Assembly (NCBI GenBank): GCA_030604735.1
Contig: JAUVVG010000040.1
Span: 1-32,038 of the forward strand
Direction of reading: 5' to 3'
Source: Azoarcus sp.
Lineage (GTDB): Bacteria > Pseudomonadota > Gammaproteobacteria > Burkholderiales > Rhodocyclaceae
Length of the DNA stretch: 32,038 nucleotides
Shown piece after piece: positions 7,130 to 16,058 of this stretch; the stretch's first letter is position 1; every line of letters starts with the position of its first letter. Made by a program: the position numbers and the translations under genes. Below the pieces are notes generated by a model. It saw nothing but the letters and a program-made list of their open reading frames with translations. It did not search any database and was not told where the DNA came from.

Positions 7130-8089
7130 ATGCATGCGACGGTGCTCACGATGATTGACGCGTTACGAATCTTCTCCTGTAGTTCCAATCCGCAACTCGC
7201 CTCGGAGATCGCTGGCCATCTCGGGCTTGCAGTCAGCCCACTGGTCGTTTCACGCTTCTCGAACGACAACCTGCATGTGCAGGTCCAGGACAATGTCCGC
7301 GAGCGCGATGTCTTCGTGGTGCAGTCGTTCTCCGAGCCGGTCAGCGACCACATCATGGAGTTGATGATCACGCTGGACGCACTGCGCAGCGCGTCCGCCC
7401 GTCGGGTCACCGCGGTGATTCCCTATTATTCCTATGCGCGCTCGGACAAGAAGGACGCGCCCCGGATCTCGATCACCGGCCGCTTGATCGCCGACATGCT
7501 CAAGACCGCCGGCGCCGACCGGGTGCTGACGATGGATCTCCATGCCGACCAGGTCCATGGCTTCTTCAGCGTGCCGGTCGACCACCTCAGCGCGATCCCC
7601 ATCATCGTCGATCACTTTCGCAAGACGCATGACATCTCGAACCTGGTCGCCGTGGCCACCGACGCCGGCGGCGCGAAGCGGGTCGGACGCTTCTCCGAAC
7701 GGTTAGGCGTACCGATGGCGATCATCGACAAGCGCCGGGTCAGCGACACCGACGTCAAACAGGGTCAGGTGGTCGGTGACGTACAGGGTCGCGACGTGGT
7801 GATCTTCGACGACGAGATCGCCACCGGCGGCACCCTGCTCGCGACGATAGGGACGCTTCGCGCCGCGGGCGTGCGCAGCATCCATGTGGGAGCGGCGCAC
7901 GGGGTCTTGTGCGGCCCGGCGATCGAGCGCCTGCGCAATGCCGACATCGAATCCATCGTGGTCACCAATACCGTGAGCGTGCCGCCGGAAAAGCGCTTCG
8001 ACAAGCTCACGGTGCTGACCGTCGCACCGCTGATCGCCGCGGCCATCGAGCGCATCCACACCGGGGAGAGCGTCGGTGCGCTGTTCTGA
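7130..8089 (+). CDS. prs: Ribose-phosphate pyrophosphokinase (PRPP synthetase)
   Basis: This enzyme makes phosphoribosyl pyrophosphate from ribose 5-phosphate and ATP in the cytoplasm. The family motifs are visible in order: 'VVSRFSNDNLHVQVQDNVRERDVFVVQSF', the flexible-loop region 'PYYSYARSDKKDAPRISITGRLIADML', the metal-site 'TMDLHADQVHGFFSVPVDHL', 'AIIDKRR' and the PRPP loop 'VVIFDDEIATGGT' (about residues 224-236). The loop reads DDEIATGGT rather than the enterobacterial DDMIDTGGT, so this may be a divergent lineage. AGGG lies 6 bases before the ATG at 7130; a second ATG at 7151 without a ribosome site gives 312 residues and the usual N-terminus. The gene stands alone, with TACAAT at 7057-7062 as a weak -10 candidate. 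Confidence 0.9.
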   Translation: MHATVLTMIDALRIFSCSSNPQLASEIAGHLGLAVSPLVVSRFSNDNLHVQVQDNVRERDVFVVQSFSEPVSDHIMELMITLDALRSASARRVTAVIPYYSYARSDKKDAPRISITGRLIADMLKTAGADRVLTMDLHADQVHGFFSVPVDHLSAIPIIVDHFRKTHDISNLVAVATDAGGAKRVGRFSERLGVPMAIIDKRRVSDTDVKQGQVVGDVQGRDVVIFDDEIATGGTLLATIGTLRAAGVRSIHVGAAHGVLCGPAIERLRNADIESIVVTNTVSVPPEKRFDKLTVLTVAPLIAAAIERIHTGESVGALF

Positions 8090-8193
8090 TGACCCGACTT
8101 CAGCCATAAGTACGGGCAACAATCGCAGGCTGTGAGTCGCAAGTCCTGAGCGGCAAGCGGCGGCGGGGTCAGTCTTGGTCTTCGGATATCCGG

Positions 8194-9855
8194 TCAGGCG
8201 AGCCTGAACTCGGCCGACATGCACACGCCGTCGCCGGTTTCCAGGTTCTCCGCCCGCAGCGTACCGCCGTGAAACACCGCGATCATTCGTGCCACATACA
8301 GGCCCAGGCCGAGATGCGGCTCGTCGCCGCCGTCGCGTTTGCGCGCGCTCACCATCGATTCGAACAAGCGCCCTTCGAGTTCGGCCGGCAACGGCGGGCC
8401 GATGTTGGTCACCGACAACTCGGCCATGGCCGAGAGAAATTTCAGCGAAATTCGTATCGGCGTCTCCGGCTGCGCGAAGTCGGCCGCATTCTCGACCAGC
8501 TTGTCCAGCATCTGGGCGGCCAGATCGGGCGCACCGCGCACCCATACCGGGTAGGCCGGCAGATCGCCTTCGAACCTCTGGGTGGGATAGACGACGCTGT
8601 AGCCATTGACGCACTCGTTAACGACGGTGCGCAGGTCGAAGCGCTCCGACTCGGTCGTCGCCAGTGCCTGCTCCATACGGGTCGCTTCGCTCATCCGTGA
8701 CAGGATGCGCGACAGCCGTGACAAGCCCGCCTCGGCACGCGCCATATAGGTCTCGGCCTCTTGCGGCATTGCCACGGTGTGCAGATTCTCCAGCGAAGAG
8801 CGTACGACCGCGATCGGGGTACGCAACTCGTGGGACAACCTGCTCGCCATGCTTTCCAGGTAGGACTGGTTGCGCGCCAGGCGGTCCAGCAGCGCGGAGA
8901 AGCTGCGTGACAGATCGCCGACCTCGTCTCCGGCGACCGAACCGGTACGTACCGGCGTGATCCGGCCACGGGCATCGATCGCGCCCTCGGCCTCATCACG
9001 CAGCCTGCGTATCCGCGACGACAGCCTCGACGCGAAGCCGAACACCAGCACCGCGGCAATCACGAAGCCGGCCAGGGTCAGCAGCAACAGGCGCTCCAGT
9101 GCCCGATTGCGCAGGGACTGGATCGAGTGGGTGCTCTCTTCGACCACGACCGCGCCCAGCACCTGGTCACCACTCCAGATCGGATGGGCTGCCGAGACGA
9201 CCATCACCCCGCTGTCTGCGATCCGGCTCAGGCGCGAGGCGGGCGCCCCCATCAGCAAGGCATCGAAGACCTCGCGCCCGGTCGCCACCCGGTCGGGGTC
9301 GACCACATCATCGAGCGCGGCCCCGCCGGGCGGCATGATGCGGGCGAGCAGCGCATACCACGGTCCTTTCCAGCCGGTCAGGCGCTCGCCCCCGTTCCCG
9401 CCTGCTGCCCCGCTTTCCGCCCTTTCGTCATGACGCAGGCTACCCGCCAGCGCCAGCACCCGCAGATCCCGATTGACCACCCAGATCCGCGAGGTCGTGC
9501 GCTCCAGTCCGCGCAGGATGGCCTCTACCTCGGCCACCGCCGGTTGATCCGATTCGACCTCGGCGGCGGGTGTGGGCGCGGCTTCGACCAGCTCCTCGCC
9601 GGGCAGCAGCGCGATCGAAGCCGACTGGGACGACAGGCTGGTGCGCGGCCTGACCTGCATGAGCTGCGGTCTGTCGTGCAAGGCGGTCGCCACCGCGCGC
9701 GAAGTCGCCACCAGCGCATCGCGCTGGCCCTCGAGCAGCAAGGCCTCCATCTCCTTGACGTAGCGATAGCCCACCCAGGGCAGCGCCAGCAGCAGCAGTG
9801 ACAACAGCGCGAGCTTGGCACGCAGGCTGAAACGCGGGCGGATCGCGGGTTTCAT
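8194..9855 (-). CDS. Membrane sensor histidine kinase (PdsS-like)
   Basis: This 553-residue kinase has a transmembrane helix near residues 13-31, a large periplasmic region (about 32-254), a second helix (about 255-275), a HAMP linker, a HisKA domain with H-box 'MASRLSHELRTPIAVVRSSLENL' (phospho-His 342) and an HATPase domain with N-box 'MLDKLVENAADF' and G-box 'HLGLGLYVARMIAVFHGG'. The H-box wording and the partner regulator resemble, from memory, the kinase of the 'proteobacterial dedicated sortase system', but no sortase or OmpA partner is next to it. The gene starts 5 bases after the regulator stop, so the pair is co-transcribed. The signal it senses is unknown. Confidence 0.9.
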   Translation of the reverse strand: MKPAIRPRFSLRAKLALLSLLLLALPWVGYRYVKEMEALLLEGQRDALVATSRAVATALHDRPQLMQVRPRTSLSSQSASIALLPGEELVEAAPTPAAEVESDQPAVAEVEAILRGLERTTSRIWVVNRDLRVLALAGSLRHDERAESGAAGGNGGERLTGWKGPWYALLARIMPPGGAALDDVVDPDRVATGREVFDALLMGAPASRLSRIADSGVMVVSAAHPIWSGDQVLGAVVVEESTHSIQSLRNRALERLLLLTLAGFVIAAVLVFGFASRLSSRIRRLRDEAEGAIDARGRITPVRTGSVAGDEVGDLSRSFSALLDRLARNQSYLESMASRLSHELRTPIAVVRSSLENLHTVAMPQEAETYMARAEAGLSRLSRILSRMSEATRMEQALATTESERFDLRTVVNECVNGYSVVYPTQRFEGDLPAYPVWVRGAPDLAAQMLDKLVENAADFAQPETPIRISLKFLSAMAELSVTNIGPPLPAELEGRLFESMVSARKRDGGDEPHLGLGLYVARMIAVFHGGTLRAENLETGDGVCMSAEFRLA

Positions 9856-9860
9856 CGCGC

Positions 9861-10547
9861 TCAGGCCTTCCAGCGGTATCCCATGCCATAGACGCTTTCG
9901 ATACAGTCGAAATCGGCGTCGATCGCGGCGAACTTGCGCCGGATCCGTTTCACGTGCGAGGTGATCGTGCCGTCATCGACCAGTCTCGCGTCCTGCATCA
10001 ACTGGTCACGGCTCTTCACATGGCCCGGCGTCCTGGCCAGCGTATGCACCATCCAGAACTCGGTCAGTGTCAGCGCGACGGGTTGTCCCTTCCACTCGGC
10101 GACCAGCCGCATCGCATCCAGACGCAGCGGCCCACGCTCGAGCAAGTCCTCCTGCGGCCTGGCCTCCGAGATCGCCTCGACCCGGCGGAACAGCGCCGCC
10201 ACCCGCGCCAGCAGGTGCGGCAGGCTGACATCCTTGGTCAGATAGTCGTCGGCACCGAGTCGCAGCCCGGACACGATGTCGAAATCGCTGTCGCGCGCGG
10301 TCAGGAAGATGATGGGCAGACGGGCCGACATCGCGCGCAACTCCCCGCACAAGGTGAAGCCCCCTTCGGGCTCGTCACCCAGGCCGATGTCGATGATCGC
10401 CAGATCGGGCAAGCGGGAGCGGAACGCGGCCAGCGCCGCCGGCCGGTCGGCATAGGCGGCGACATCGTAACCCTGCCTGACCAGCGCCTCGGCATAGTTG
10501 GCCCGGATGGCCGCCTCGTCCTCGACGATCGCGATACGTCGTCCCAT
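9861..10547 (-). CDS. OmpR-type response regulator (PdsR-like)
   Basis: This 228-residue protein has a receiver domain (acidic E9-D10, phospho-acceptor D53 in 'LAIIDIGLGDE', T83, K105) and an OmpR/PhoB winged-helix domain ('ALTLTEFWMVHTLARTPGHVKSRDQLM...SHVKRIRRKF...YGMGYRWKA'). The receiver text 'EGGFTLCGELRAMSARLPIIFLTARDSDFDIVSGLRLGADDYLTKD' is close to regulators named PdsR in my memory of the families. I start it at 10547, where GGAGT lies 7 bases upstream and the receiver strand begins; a longer frame to 10604 adds 19 residues without a domain. It is the first gene of the regulator-kinase operon. Confidence 0.92.
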   Translation of the reverse strand: MGRRIAIVEDEAAIRANYAEALVRQGYDVAAYADRPAALAAFRSRLPDLAIIDIGLGDEPEGGFTLCGELRAMSARLPIIFLTARDSDFDIVSGLRLGADDYLTKDVSLPHLLARVAALFRRVEAISEARPQEDLLERGPLRLDAMRLVAEWKGQPVALTLTEFWMVHTLARTPGHVKSRDQLMQDARLVDDGTITSHVKRIRRKFAAIDADFDCIESVYGMGYRWKA

Positions 10548-10938
10548 TCGTTCACTCCTCGCCGGTCGTCCAGAATTCGCCCCCAATGAGTCCCCACCGC
10601 TCACCCATCGACCGGCCTCTCGAACGTCCTGCGCCTGATCACCCCGAGCCTGTCGAAAAACATGGGCGCCAAGGTGCAGCGACCAGTTTCATCCCAACGA
10701 AGCCGGTAGGGTAGTGAGCGGATCGATCATCGGCCCGGTGCCGTCATGCCAGCCACGGTCGCGCAGCGCCTGCCGCCGACTATACCACCCGGCCCGCCCC
10801 CGCACTCCGACCGGACCGGCGTCAGGCAAGACAGCCATTTTATTGCCACATTTCGTCATCGCTTTTCCATGATTGCAGCAGGCCCGGGCCGGATTGCGGG
10901 CTTCTAATGCTCGCATGCCCAATCGAGAGGAGCGTGAC
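10548..10938. other. 391-bp divergent gap without a recognised gene
   Basis: This gap separates the response regulator (minus) from a small membrane protein gene (plus). It contains an AT-richer patch around 10835-10875. GAGAGGAG at 10925-10932 is the ribosome site of the next gene. I see no good -35/-10 pair, RNA gene or coding frame with recognisable motifs. Confidence 0.5.
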
Positions 10939-11292
10939 ATGGAAGCAAGCCAAACCCTGACCGCCACAATGACCAACGCCGTCGATGGAACCGGTCACGT
11001 CGAGAAGCCACGTCATTTCGCAGTGGAACTGCTCGGCCTCATCCTGCGCATCATGGCGACCGCGCTGGCGATCAACATCGTCTTCGCCGCCATCGTGCTG
11101 CTGCTCGCCGGCCAGGCGGCGGCCGCGGACAGTCCAGCCGATGCCGGCATTGCATCGGCCAGTGTGCATCAACTGCCCCCCGGCCGTGCCGACCCGGCCT
11201 GCAAGCGACCCACCGCGCGCGATCATGAACTGATGCTGCTGCATCGCATGACACTGGGCCTCCCGACCCCGCCGTCGGTTGCGGAGCACTGA
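10939..11292 (+). CDS. Hypothetical single-pass membrane protein
   Basis: I do not recognise this 117-residue protein. It has a polar first 24 residues, one strong hydrophobic stretch (about 28-60, 'FAVELLGLILRIMATALAIN' then 'IVFAAIVLLLAGQAAAA') and a polar tail rich in Pro, Arg and His. The end of the hydrophobic stretch looks like a signal-peptidase site (AAA before DSPADAG), so it may be an exported protein with a long N-region or an anchored one. GAGGAG lies 7 bases before the ATG at 10939. The next gene starts 1 base after its stop, so the two are probably made together. Confidence 0.65.
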   Translation: MEASQTLTATMTNAVDGTGHVEKPRHFAVELLGLILRIMATALAINIVFAAIVLLLAGQAAAADSPADAGIASASVHQLPPGRADPACKRPTARDHELMLLHRMTLGLPTPPSVAEH

Positions 11293-11293
11293 C

Positions 11294-11485
11294 ATGAAAC
11301 CAATCGCCACCTGCCAGAACTGCCGCAGCCAGGACTTTCTCGGCGTGGAATGCGCCTGGCCCGACCGTCATTGCCTAGGCCCCCGCCTTTCGCAGCGCTC
11401 TCATTGGCGCCCCAAGCTGCGACTCGTCGCGCTGACCACCACCGGCCTGCTGTTTGCGGTGATCGCCTGGCAGATCCTGAGCTGA
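11294..11485 (+). CDS. Small zinc-ribbon-like membrane protein
   Basis: This 63-residue protein starts 1 base after the stop of the preceding gene, with GGAG 8 bases upstream. The N-terminal part has four cysteines (C8-x2-C11, C20, C27 in 'ATCQNCRSQDFLGVECAWPD' and 'RHC') that could hold a metal ion, followed by a basic stretch and one membrane helix at the end (about 45-62, 'LRLVALTTTGLLFAVIAWQI'). That topology would put the Cys cluster in the cytoplasm. I do not recognise the family and assign no function. Confidence 0.6.
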   Translation: MKPIATCQNCRSQDFLGVECAWPDRHCLGPRLSQRSHWRPKLRLVALTTTGLLFAVIAWQILS

Positions 11486-11529
11486 GCACGGATCCGGTCC
11501 AGCCGTAGCGCATCACCCGTTGCCCGGCC

Positions 11530-12501
11530 TCAGCGCGAAAGCCGCGCCTCCTGCGCATCCAGGCGGCGACCGAGTGCCGGCAGACGGGCCAGGATCGCGA
11601 TCACGACCAGAGCGAATGCGATCCGCGACCAGAGCACACCGGACAGGTCCGCGCCGAGCAGCAGGATCAGCAGCGTATCCTCGATGAGGCTGTGACACAG
11701 GCCCAGGAACCCCATGGTCAGGAACACGTCACGCCGGGTCAACGCGCCCGAGCGCGCTTCGCGAATCAGCAAGCCGGCCCCGAAACTGAGTCCGAGTGTC
11801 GCGCCGATGATGGTGATGTTGCCCGCCTCCTTGCGAATGCCGATCAGGCGCAGCACCGGCGCAAGCAACCAGTGCATCAGCCGTTCGATACCGAGCAGGC
11901 GAAGCATTCGCAGCAGGGCCATCAGCGTCGAAATCACGACGAACACCAGCGCAAGCAGACGCAACTGATTCAGGGCCCAGGCGCTCAGAGAGGCGTCCAC
12001 CTCGCCCGGTTGCCACAGCAAACGGCTCTCCGACTGCAGGCTGCCGCTCAACCCATAGGCGAGATCGAGCAGCATGCCGAGTGCCAGCGCACCCCCCAGG
12101 CGGATCGCCAGCGTCGCCCGCCAGCTGACACCGGTCGCCTTGGCCACCGCGCCTTCTATTGGCAACGAGTGCGCCACCAGGATCATCGTCCCGAGCACCG
12201 TGACCTGCGCGACCGTAAGAGGTTGATGAGCGCCATACTCGACGAAGACGATCATCGCGGTATAGATGTTGGTCAGCATCGCCGCCGCCCAGACGATACC
12301 CATCGACTCCGGCAGCCCGACCAATTGCATCACCGGCGACAGCAACCAGGCCAGCCAGGCGGTCGCGCCCATCAAGTCCAGTGCCTTCACGACGATCAGC
12401 GCCGGCACCATCACCTTGAGCAAGGTCAGATAGACCGAGCCGACCTCGGCGAAAAAACGAGCAAAGGCCCCCAACAGGCCGGGACGGGAAGACAGGGTCA
12501 T
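11530..12501 (-). CDS. Nucleoside-recognition (Gate) domain membrane protein
   Basis: This 323-residue, highly hydrophobic protein has about 7-8 predicted membrane helices and two repeated Gate-type halves (PF07670): 'VYLTLLKVMVPALIVVKAL...GLPESMGIVWAAAMLTNIYTAMIVF' and 'RLIGIRKEAGNITIIGATLGLSFGAGLLI...SLIEDTLLILLLGADL'. This resembles spore-maturation SpmA/SpmB and YjiH-like proteins; the substrate is not known. I start it at 12501, where the first amphipathic segment begins, though no good ribosome site is visible there. An upstream in-frame ATG at 12558 would add 19 residues. It appears to be a single-gene unit converging on the small membrane gene pair. Confidence 0.82.
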   Translation of the reverse strand: MTLSSRPGLLGAFARFFAEVGSVYLTLLKVMVPALIVVKALDLMGATAWLAWLLSPVMQLVGLPESMGIVWAAAMLTNIYTAMIVFVEYGAHQPLTVAQVTVLGTMILVAHSLPIEGAVAKATGVSWRATLAIRLGGALALGMLLDLAYGLSGSLQSESRLLWQPGEVDASLSAWALNQLRLLALVFVVISTLMALLRMLRLLGIERLMHWLLAPVLRLIGIRKEAGNITIIGATLGLSFGAGLLIREARSGALTRRDVFLTMGFLGLCHSLIEDTLLILLLGADLSGVLWSRIAFALVVIAILARLPALGRRLDAQEARLSR

Positions 12502-12926
12502 GGTTCGGAGATTCGGGGCAGCAGGGACAGGGCAAATGCCGGACAGGCCGACAAGCATACCGTCAATCGACCCATCCTGCTCCGCGGCGCCCCGTCCAAG
12601 CCCCGGACGGACACCCGCCGCCTGAGGGTTTCTGTCGGGCCGGCCTCGGGCTCGCGCCCAGCGCCACACCAGGGTCGAACACTCGCGCCCGGGGCACGGC
12701 GTCGGCAGCCCACGCTGCCTCGAAGGGCGACCGGATATCCACTGGAACCGACCTGCCGGCGGCAAGGCGCCGGGAAGAGTTTCTTGGCTGACGGATCCTG
12801 TGAGAAACTTCACGATGAAGACGAAATTCTTGCCGAACCTGTCCAGGGCGGTCAGCCCGACCGGTGTCCAGGCATCTCGGCAGTACGCGACTCGGGGCGG
12901 CGAAACGCATCGAAACGGAGCACAAG
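12502..12926. other. 425-bp divergent gap
   Basis: This gap lies between the Gate-domain gene (minus) and the DUF1631 gene (plus). Open frames cross it on both strands but carry no motif and look like high-GC shadows. An AT-richer segment around 12778-12835 is the likeliest place for promoters; I cannot pick a specific pair. GGAG at 12917-12920 is the ribosome site for the GTG at 12927. Confidence 0.5.
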
Positions 12927-15128
12927 GTGACCGACACCACATCAGCCAGCGCACATGCCGACCCGGCCGGATCACGGGCCTATGCGGGCGTGCTCGCCGA
13001 GTGCCGCGAGCTGATCCGGACCCGCGCCTGCTCCGCGCTGGCGAAGCTGCGTGCCGCCCTGGAGGAAGACATCGAGGCCCGCAAGCTGGGCGCGCTCGAC
13101 CCGGAAGAGGAGAAGATGCTCATCGAACTCCAGGTCCAGCTCCGAGCCCAGGGTGATGAACTCGAGCGAAGCTTCGCCAGCGCTTTCGAGCATGCGTTCG
13201 GCGCCTTGTCCAAAAAGAAGGCCGCGTCGGCGAGCACCCTCTACGGGGGCAACCATAACGGCAACATCGAACTGTCGCTGGTCGATGACCAGGAATTCTC
13301 TGAAGCCCTGACGGTCAAGGGTCAGGCCAACGTCCTCTACGGCGCCTGCGAGTCCGAACTCAAGGACTTGCTGCCGCGGATCGCGCTCATGCTGGGCGCT
13401 TCTAGCGAACTCGAAGCCTCGGATAACCCGGCGGGCCCGGAAGCGGTCTCCGAGGCGCTGAAGGAAGCCTGTTGGTCGCTGACCTGCCCGCGACCGGCCA
13501 AGGAAATGCTGTTCGAGATGATCACGCGCAAGCTCGCGCCGGAACTCAACACCATTTACCGTGACGTCAATCAGCACCTGATCGTACGCCGGGTCTTGCC
13601 CCGCATCCGCCACGGCGTCAAACGGGGCGGCGTGGAGAAGCGACGCACCCCGCCGCGACAACGTCCGCCCGAAGTCGAGGCCGACGCAGCCGACGTGCTC
13701 AAGCAACTGCTCGCGTCCGGCGGCGGCGGGGCGGAGGGTCTGGCCCAGGCAATGGGCGGGGCGGGCGCGATGGGTCACTTCGGCGGGACCCCGCAGGCCA
13801 ACCCCGGCGTGATGCAGATGCTCACCCGCCTGCAGCAGGGCGAGAGCGAGGTCGAGTTCGGCGACGCCACCTTCAGCGTCGACGCCACCGCGGCCGCGAC
13901 GATGAACGTGTTGCACGGGCTGCTCGATGCCGGCATAGGCAAGAACCTCGGCCCGGTGGACAACATCGTCATCGACGTGGTCGCCACCTTGTTCGATTTC
14001 ATCTTCGACGACGCCCGTGTCCCGGAGGCGATGAAGGGACTGATCGGCCGGATGCAGTTGCCGGTGCTCAAGCTCGCACTCGCCGACCACAGCTTCTTTT
14101 CCAACCGCAACCACCCCGCCCGGCGCCTGATCAACGCGATGGCGCAGTCCTCCTCGACCTGGGACGGCGAGCTCAACCCGGATTCATCGTTGTACAAGGC
14201 GGCCGAGCCCCTGGTGTTGCGGATCCAGAACGAGGCCTGCGAAGACACCAGCGTGTTCGCGTCCTGCCTGGACACCTTCGAGGCCTTCCTCGCCGAGCAG
14301 GAAAAGCTCGCCGACCAGAAGGCCGCAGCGCTGACCAGCCGCCTGACCGCACGCGAGCAACTCGAGATCGCCCGCACCGTCGCCGAGGGCGCGATCGCGG
14401 CCCATACCGCCGACCAGGACATTCCCGAAGCGGTCCGAAACTTTCTCGCGGAACATTGGCTGGGGGTCTTGACCGAAGCCGCCCGCAGCGGCGGCGAGGA
14501 CGGCGGCCAATGGAACGAGCGGGTCACCACCATGGACGACCTGGTCTGGAGCGTGCGTCCAAAGCAGGGGGCGGACGAGCGCCAGCGCCTGGTCAAGATC
14601 CTGCCCAAGCTGCTCGGCGGCCTGAAGGCCGGCCTGGAAACGGCCAAGGTGGACACCGCACCGCGTGAGGCCTTCTTCGCCGAACTGGTCAAGTTGCATG
14701 CGGTCGCGGTGCGCGCCGGGATGGCGACACCTTCGCCTGCCACGTCCTCGTCGACCACGCCCTCGGTCAACCCGCCTCAAGGGGCAAACGTCGAGCCTGC
14801 TGCAAAACCGGTCGCCGCGCCACCGCCACCTGCGCCGGAACCAGAAGCCGACGAGCTCGACGAGCTGCAACGCGGCACCTGGATAGAGCTCGCGCTCGAC
14901 AACGGCGAACGACGCGCGGTGCGGCTGACCTGGATCAGCCCGGCGCGCACCATGTACCTGTTCGCCAATCGCCAGGGACAACGGGCTCTTGCGCTGACCC
15001 GCGCCGAACTCACCCGCAAGTTCAACAGTGGCGAGGCTTTGCTGGTCGATGACGAACCGTTGATGGACAGGCTGGTCGCCGATGTGCTCGACGACTACAA
15101 ACCCGCCAGAGAGGGAGCCAGCCGATGA
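12927..15128 (+). CDS. DUF1631 family protein with PilZ-like C-terminus
   Basis: This 733-residue cytoplasmic protein is of the DUF1631 family (PF07793), often misnamed thymidine phosphorylase. Recognisable segments are 'LVDDQEFSEALTVKGQANVLYG', 'LGPVDNIVIDVVATLFDFIFDD', 'LPVLKLALADHSFFSNRNHPARRLINAMA' and 'FLAEHWLGVLTEAA'. A Pro/Glu-rich linker follows, and the final ~80 residues ('RGTWIELALDNGERRAVRLTWISPARTMYLFANRQGQRALALTRAEL') form a beta-rich PilZ-like fold, so c-di-GMP binding is possible. The start is a GTG at 12927 with GGAG 6 bases upstream; an earlier ATG at 12864 lacks one. It overlaps the HDOD gene by 4 bases. Confidence 0.88.
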   Translation: MTDTTSASAHADPAGSRAYAGVLAECRELIRTRACSALAKLRAALEEDIEARKLGALDPEEEKMLIELQVQLRAQGDELERSFASAFEHAFGALSKKKAASASTLYGGNHNGNIELSLVDDQEFSEALTVKGQANVLYGACESELKDLLPRIALMLGASSELEASDNPAGPEAVSEALKEACWSLTCPRPAKEMLFEMITRKLAPELNTIYRDVNQHLIVRRVLPRIRHGVKRGGVEKRRTPPRQRPPEVEADAADVLKQLLASGGGGAEGLAQAMGGAGAMGHFGGTPQANPGVMQMLTRLQQGESEVEFGDATFSVDATAAATMNVLHGLLDAGIGKNLGPVDNIVIDVVATLFDFIFDDARVPEAMKGLIGRMQLPVLKLALADHSFFSNRNHPARRLINAMAQSSSTWDGELNPDSSLYKAAEPLVLRIQNEACEDTSVFASCLDTFEAFLAEQEKLADQKAAALTSRLTAREQLEIARTVAEGAIAAHTADQDIPEAVRNFLAEHWLGVLTEAARSGGEDGGQWNERVTTMDDLVWSVRPKQGADERQRLVKILPKLLGGLKAGLETAKVDTAPREAFFAELVKLHAVAVRAGMATPSPATSSSTTPSVNPPQGANVEPAAKPVAAPPPPAPEPEADELDELQRGTWIELALDNGERRAVRLTWISPARTMYLFANRQGQRALALTRAELTRKFNSGEALLVDDEPLMDRLVADVLDDYKPAREGASR

Positions 15129-16051
15129 GCGGACTCGCCGAACATCGTCCGCAACAGGACGTCGTACGCGACATCCGCGCCTTTCTGGTCGGCGCCGAGT
15201 CCTTGCCGAGTCCACGCGGCACCGCGCTGAAACTGATCGAGATCGCCAACGATCCCAACGCCTCGCTCGACGACGCGCTGCACATCGTCAAGACCGACCC
15301 CGCCCTGACCGGGTTCACGCTGAAGGCGGCGGCCTCGGCCCGCTTTCACGGCATGGGAGACCAACTGGACCTGGGTCGGGCCATCCAGCGCCTGGGCTTG
15401 AATGCGATCCGGGCCCATGCGCTGACCCTGTCGCTGGTCTCCCAACGCGACCTGCGCAACTGTCCGGGCTTCGATTACAGCCGTTTCTGGGTCGGCGCGC
15501 TGCATACCGGCATCCTGACCGAGGCATTGGCCGATCGCTGCGTGCCCCGCGCCGGGACCGACACCTTTTCGCTCGGATTGCTGGCCGATATCGGCCGTCT
15601 CGCTTTCGCAACCGCAGTCCCGGCGGAATACGCCCAGGTGATCTGCGCGGCCAGACCAGACGGCGTCGATCTGGCCGACCTGGAGCGCGACACCTTCGGC
15701 TTCGATCACCACGAGTTGTCGTCGGTCCTGCTGGCCGACTGGCGACTGCCGACAGCGCTGGCCGACCTCGTCTATTGGCAAAGCGACCCTGAAGGGGGTG
15801 GATTCGCAGCCGGCTCGCCGAGCCATCGACTGGCGAGCGTGCTGCAACTGGCGCGCAGCCTCAGCGATGCCGCACTGGACCCGGCCGAACGGGGCGATCC
15901 ATCGGCGAGCACGCTGTTGCGTGCCGCCATTCTCGATCTCGCGCCGGAGGAGATGGACGACACCGTCACCACCTCCATCCCGACGCTGACCGAGTGGATC
16001 GCGCTGGTCGGGTTACCGACCCCACCCGTGCTGCAGGCGCGGCCCAAATAG
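15125..16051 (+). CDS. HDOD domain signalling protein
   Basis: This 308-residue protein has an HDOD domain (PF08668) over most of its length: 'AESLPSPRGTALKLIEIANDPNASLDDALHIVKTDPALTGFTLKAAASA', 'LDLGRAIQRLGLNAIRAHALTLSL', 'FWVGALHTGIL' and 'TFSLGLLADIGRLAF'. The usual HD pair is absent (LLADIG where a phosphohydrolase has LLHDIG), as expected for HDOD proteins, which act as non-enzymatic signalling partners. It shares ATGA with the DUF1631 gene, so the two are translated together, and it converges on the thioredoxin gene after 7 bases. Confidence 0.9.
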   Translation: MSGLAEHRPQQDVVRDIRAFLVGAESLPSPRGTALKLIEIANDPNASLDDALHIVKTDPALTGFTLKAAASARFHGMGDQLDLGRAIQRLGLNAIRAHALTLSLVSQRDLRNCPGFDYSRFWVGALHTGILTEALADRCVPRAGTDTFSLGLLADIGRLAFATAVPAEYAQVICAARPDGVDLADLERDTFGFDHHELSSVLLADWRLPTALADLVYWQSDPEGGGFAAGSPSHRLASVLQLARSLSDAALDPAERGDPSASTLLRAAILDLAPEEMDDTVTTSIPTLTEWIALVGLPTPPVLQARPK

Positions 16052-16058
16052 ACCCGCC

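Noticed and set aside
10660-10800. TATAGT on the minus strand near 10780 as a promoter for the response regulator
   Set aside because: No -35-like hexamer lies at a proper distance; the upstream bases are a GC run.
12972-14114. A 380-codon minus-strand frame opposite DUF1631
   Set aside because: His/Gly/Arg-rich shadow; the plus-strand gene is recognisable and coupled to HDOD.
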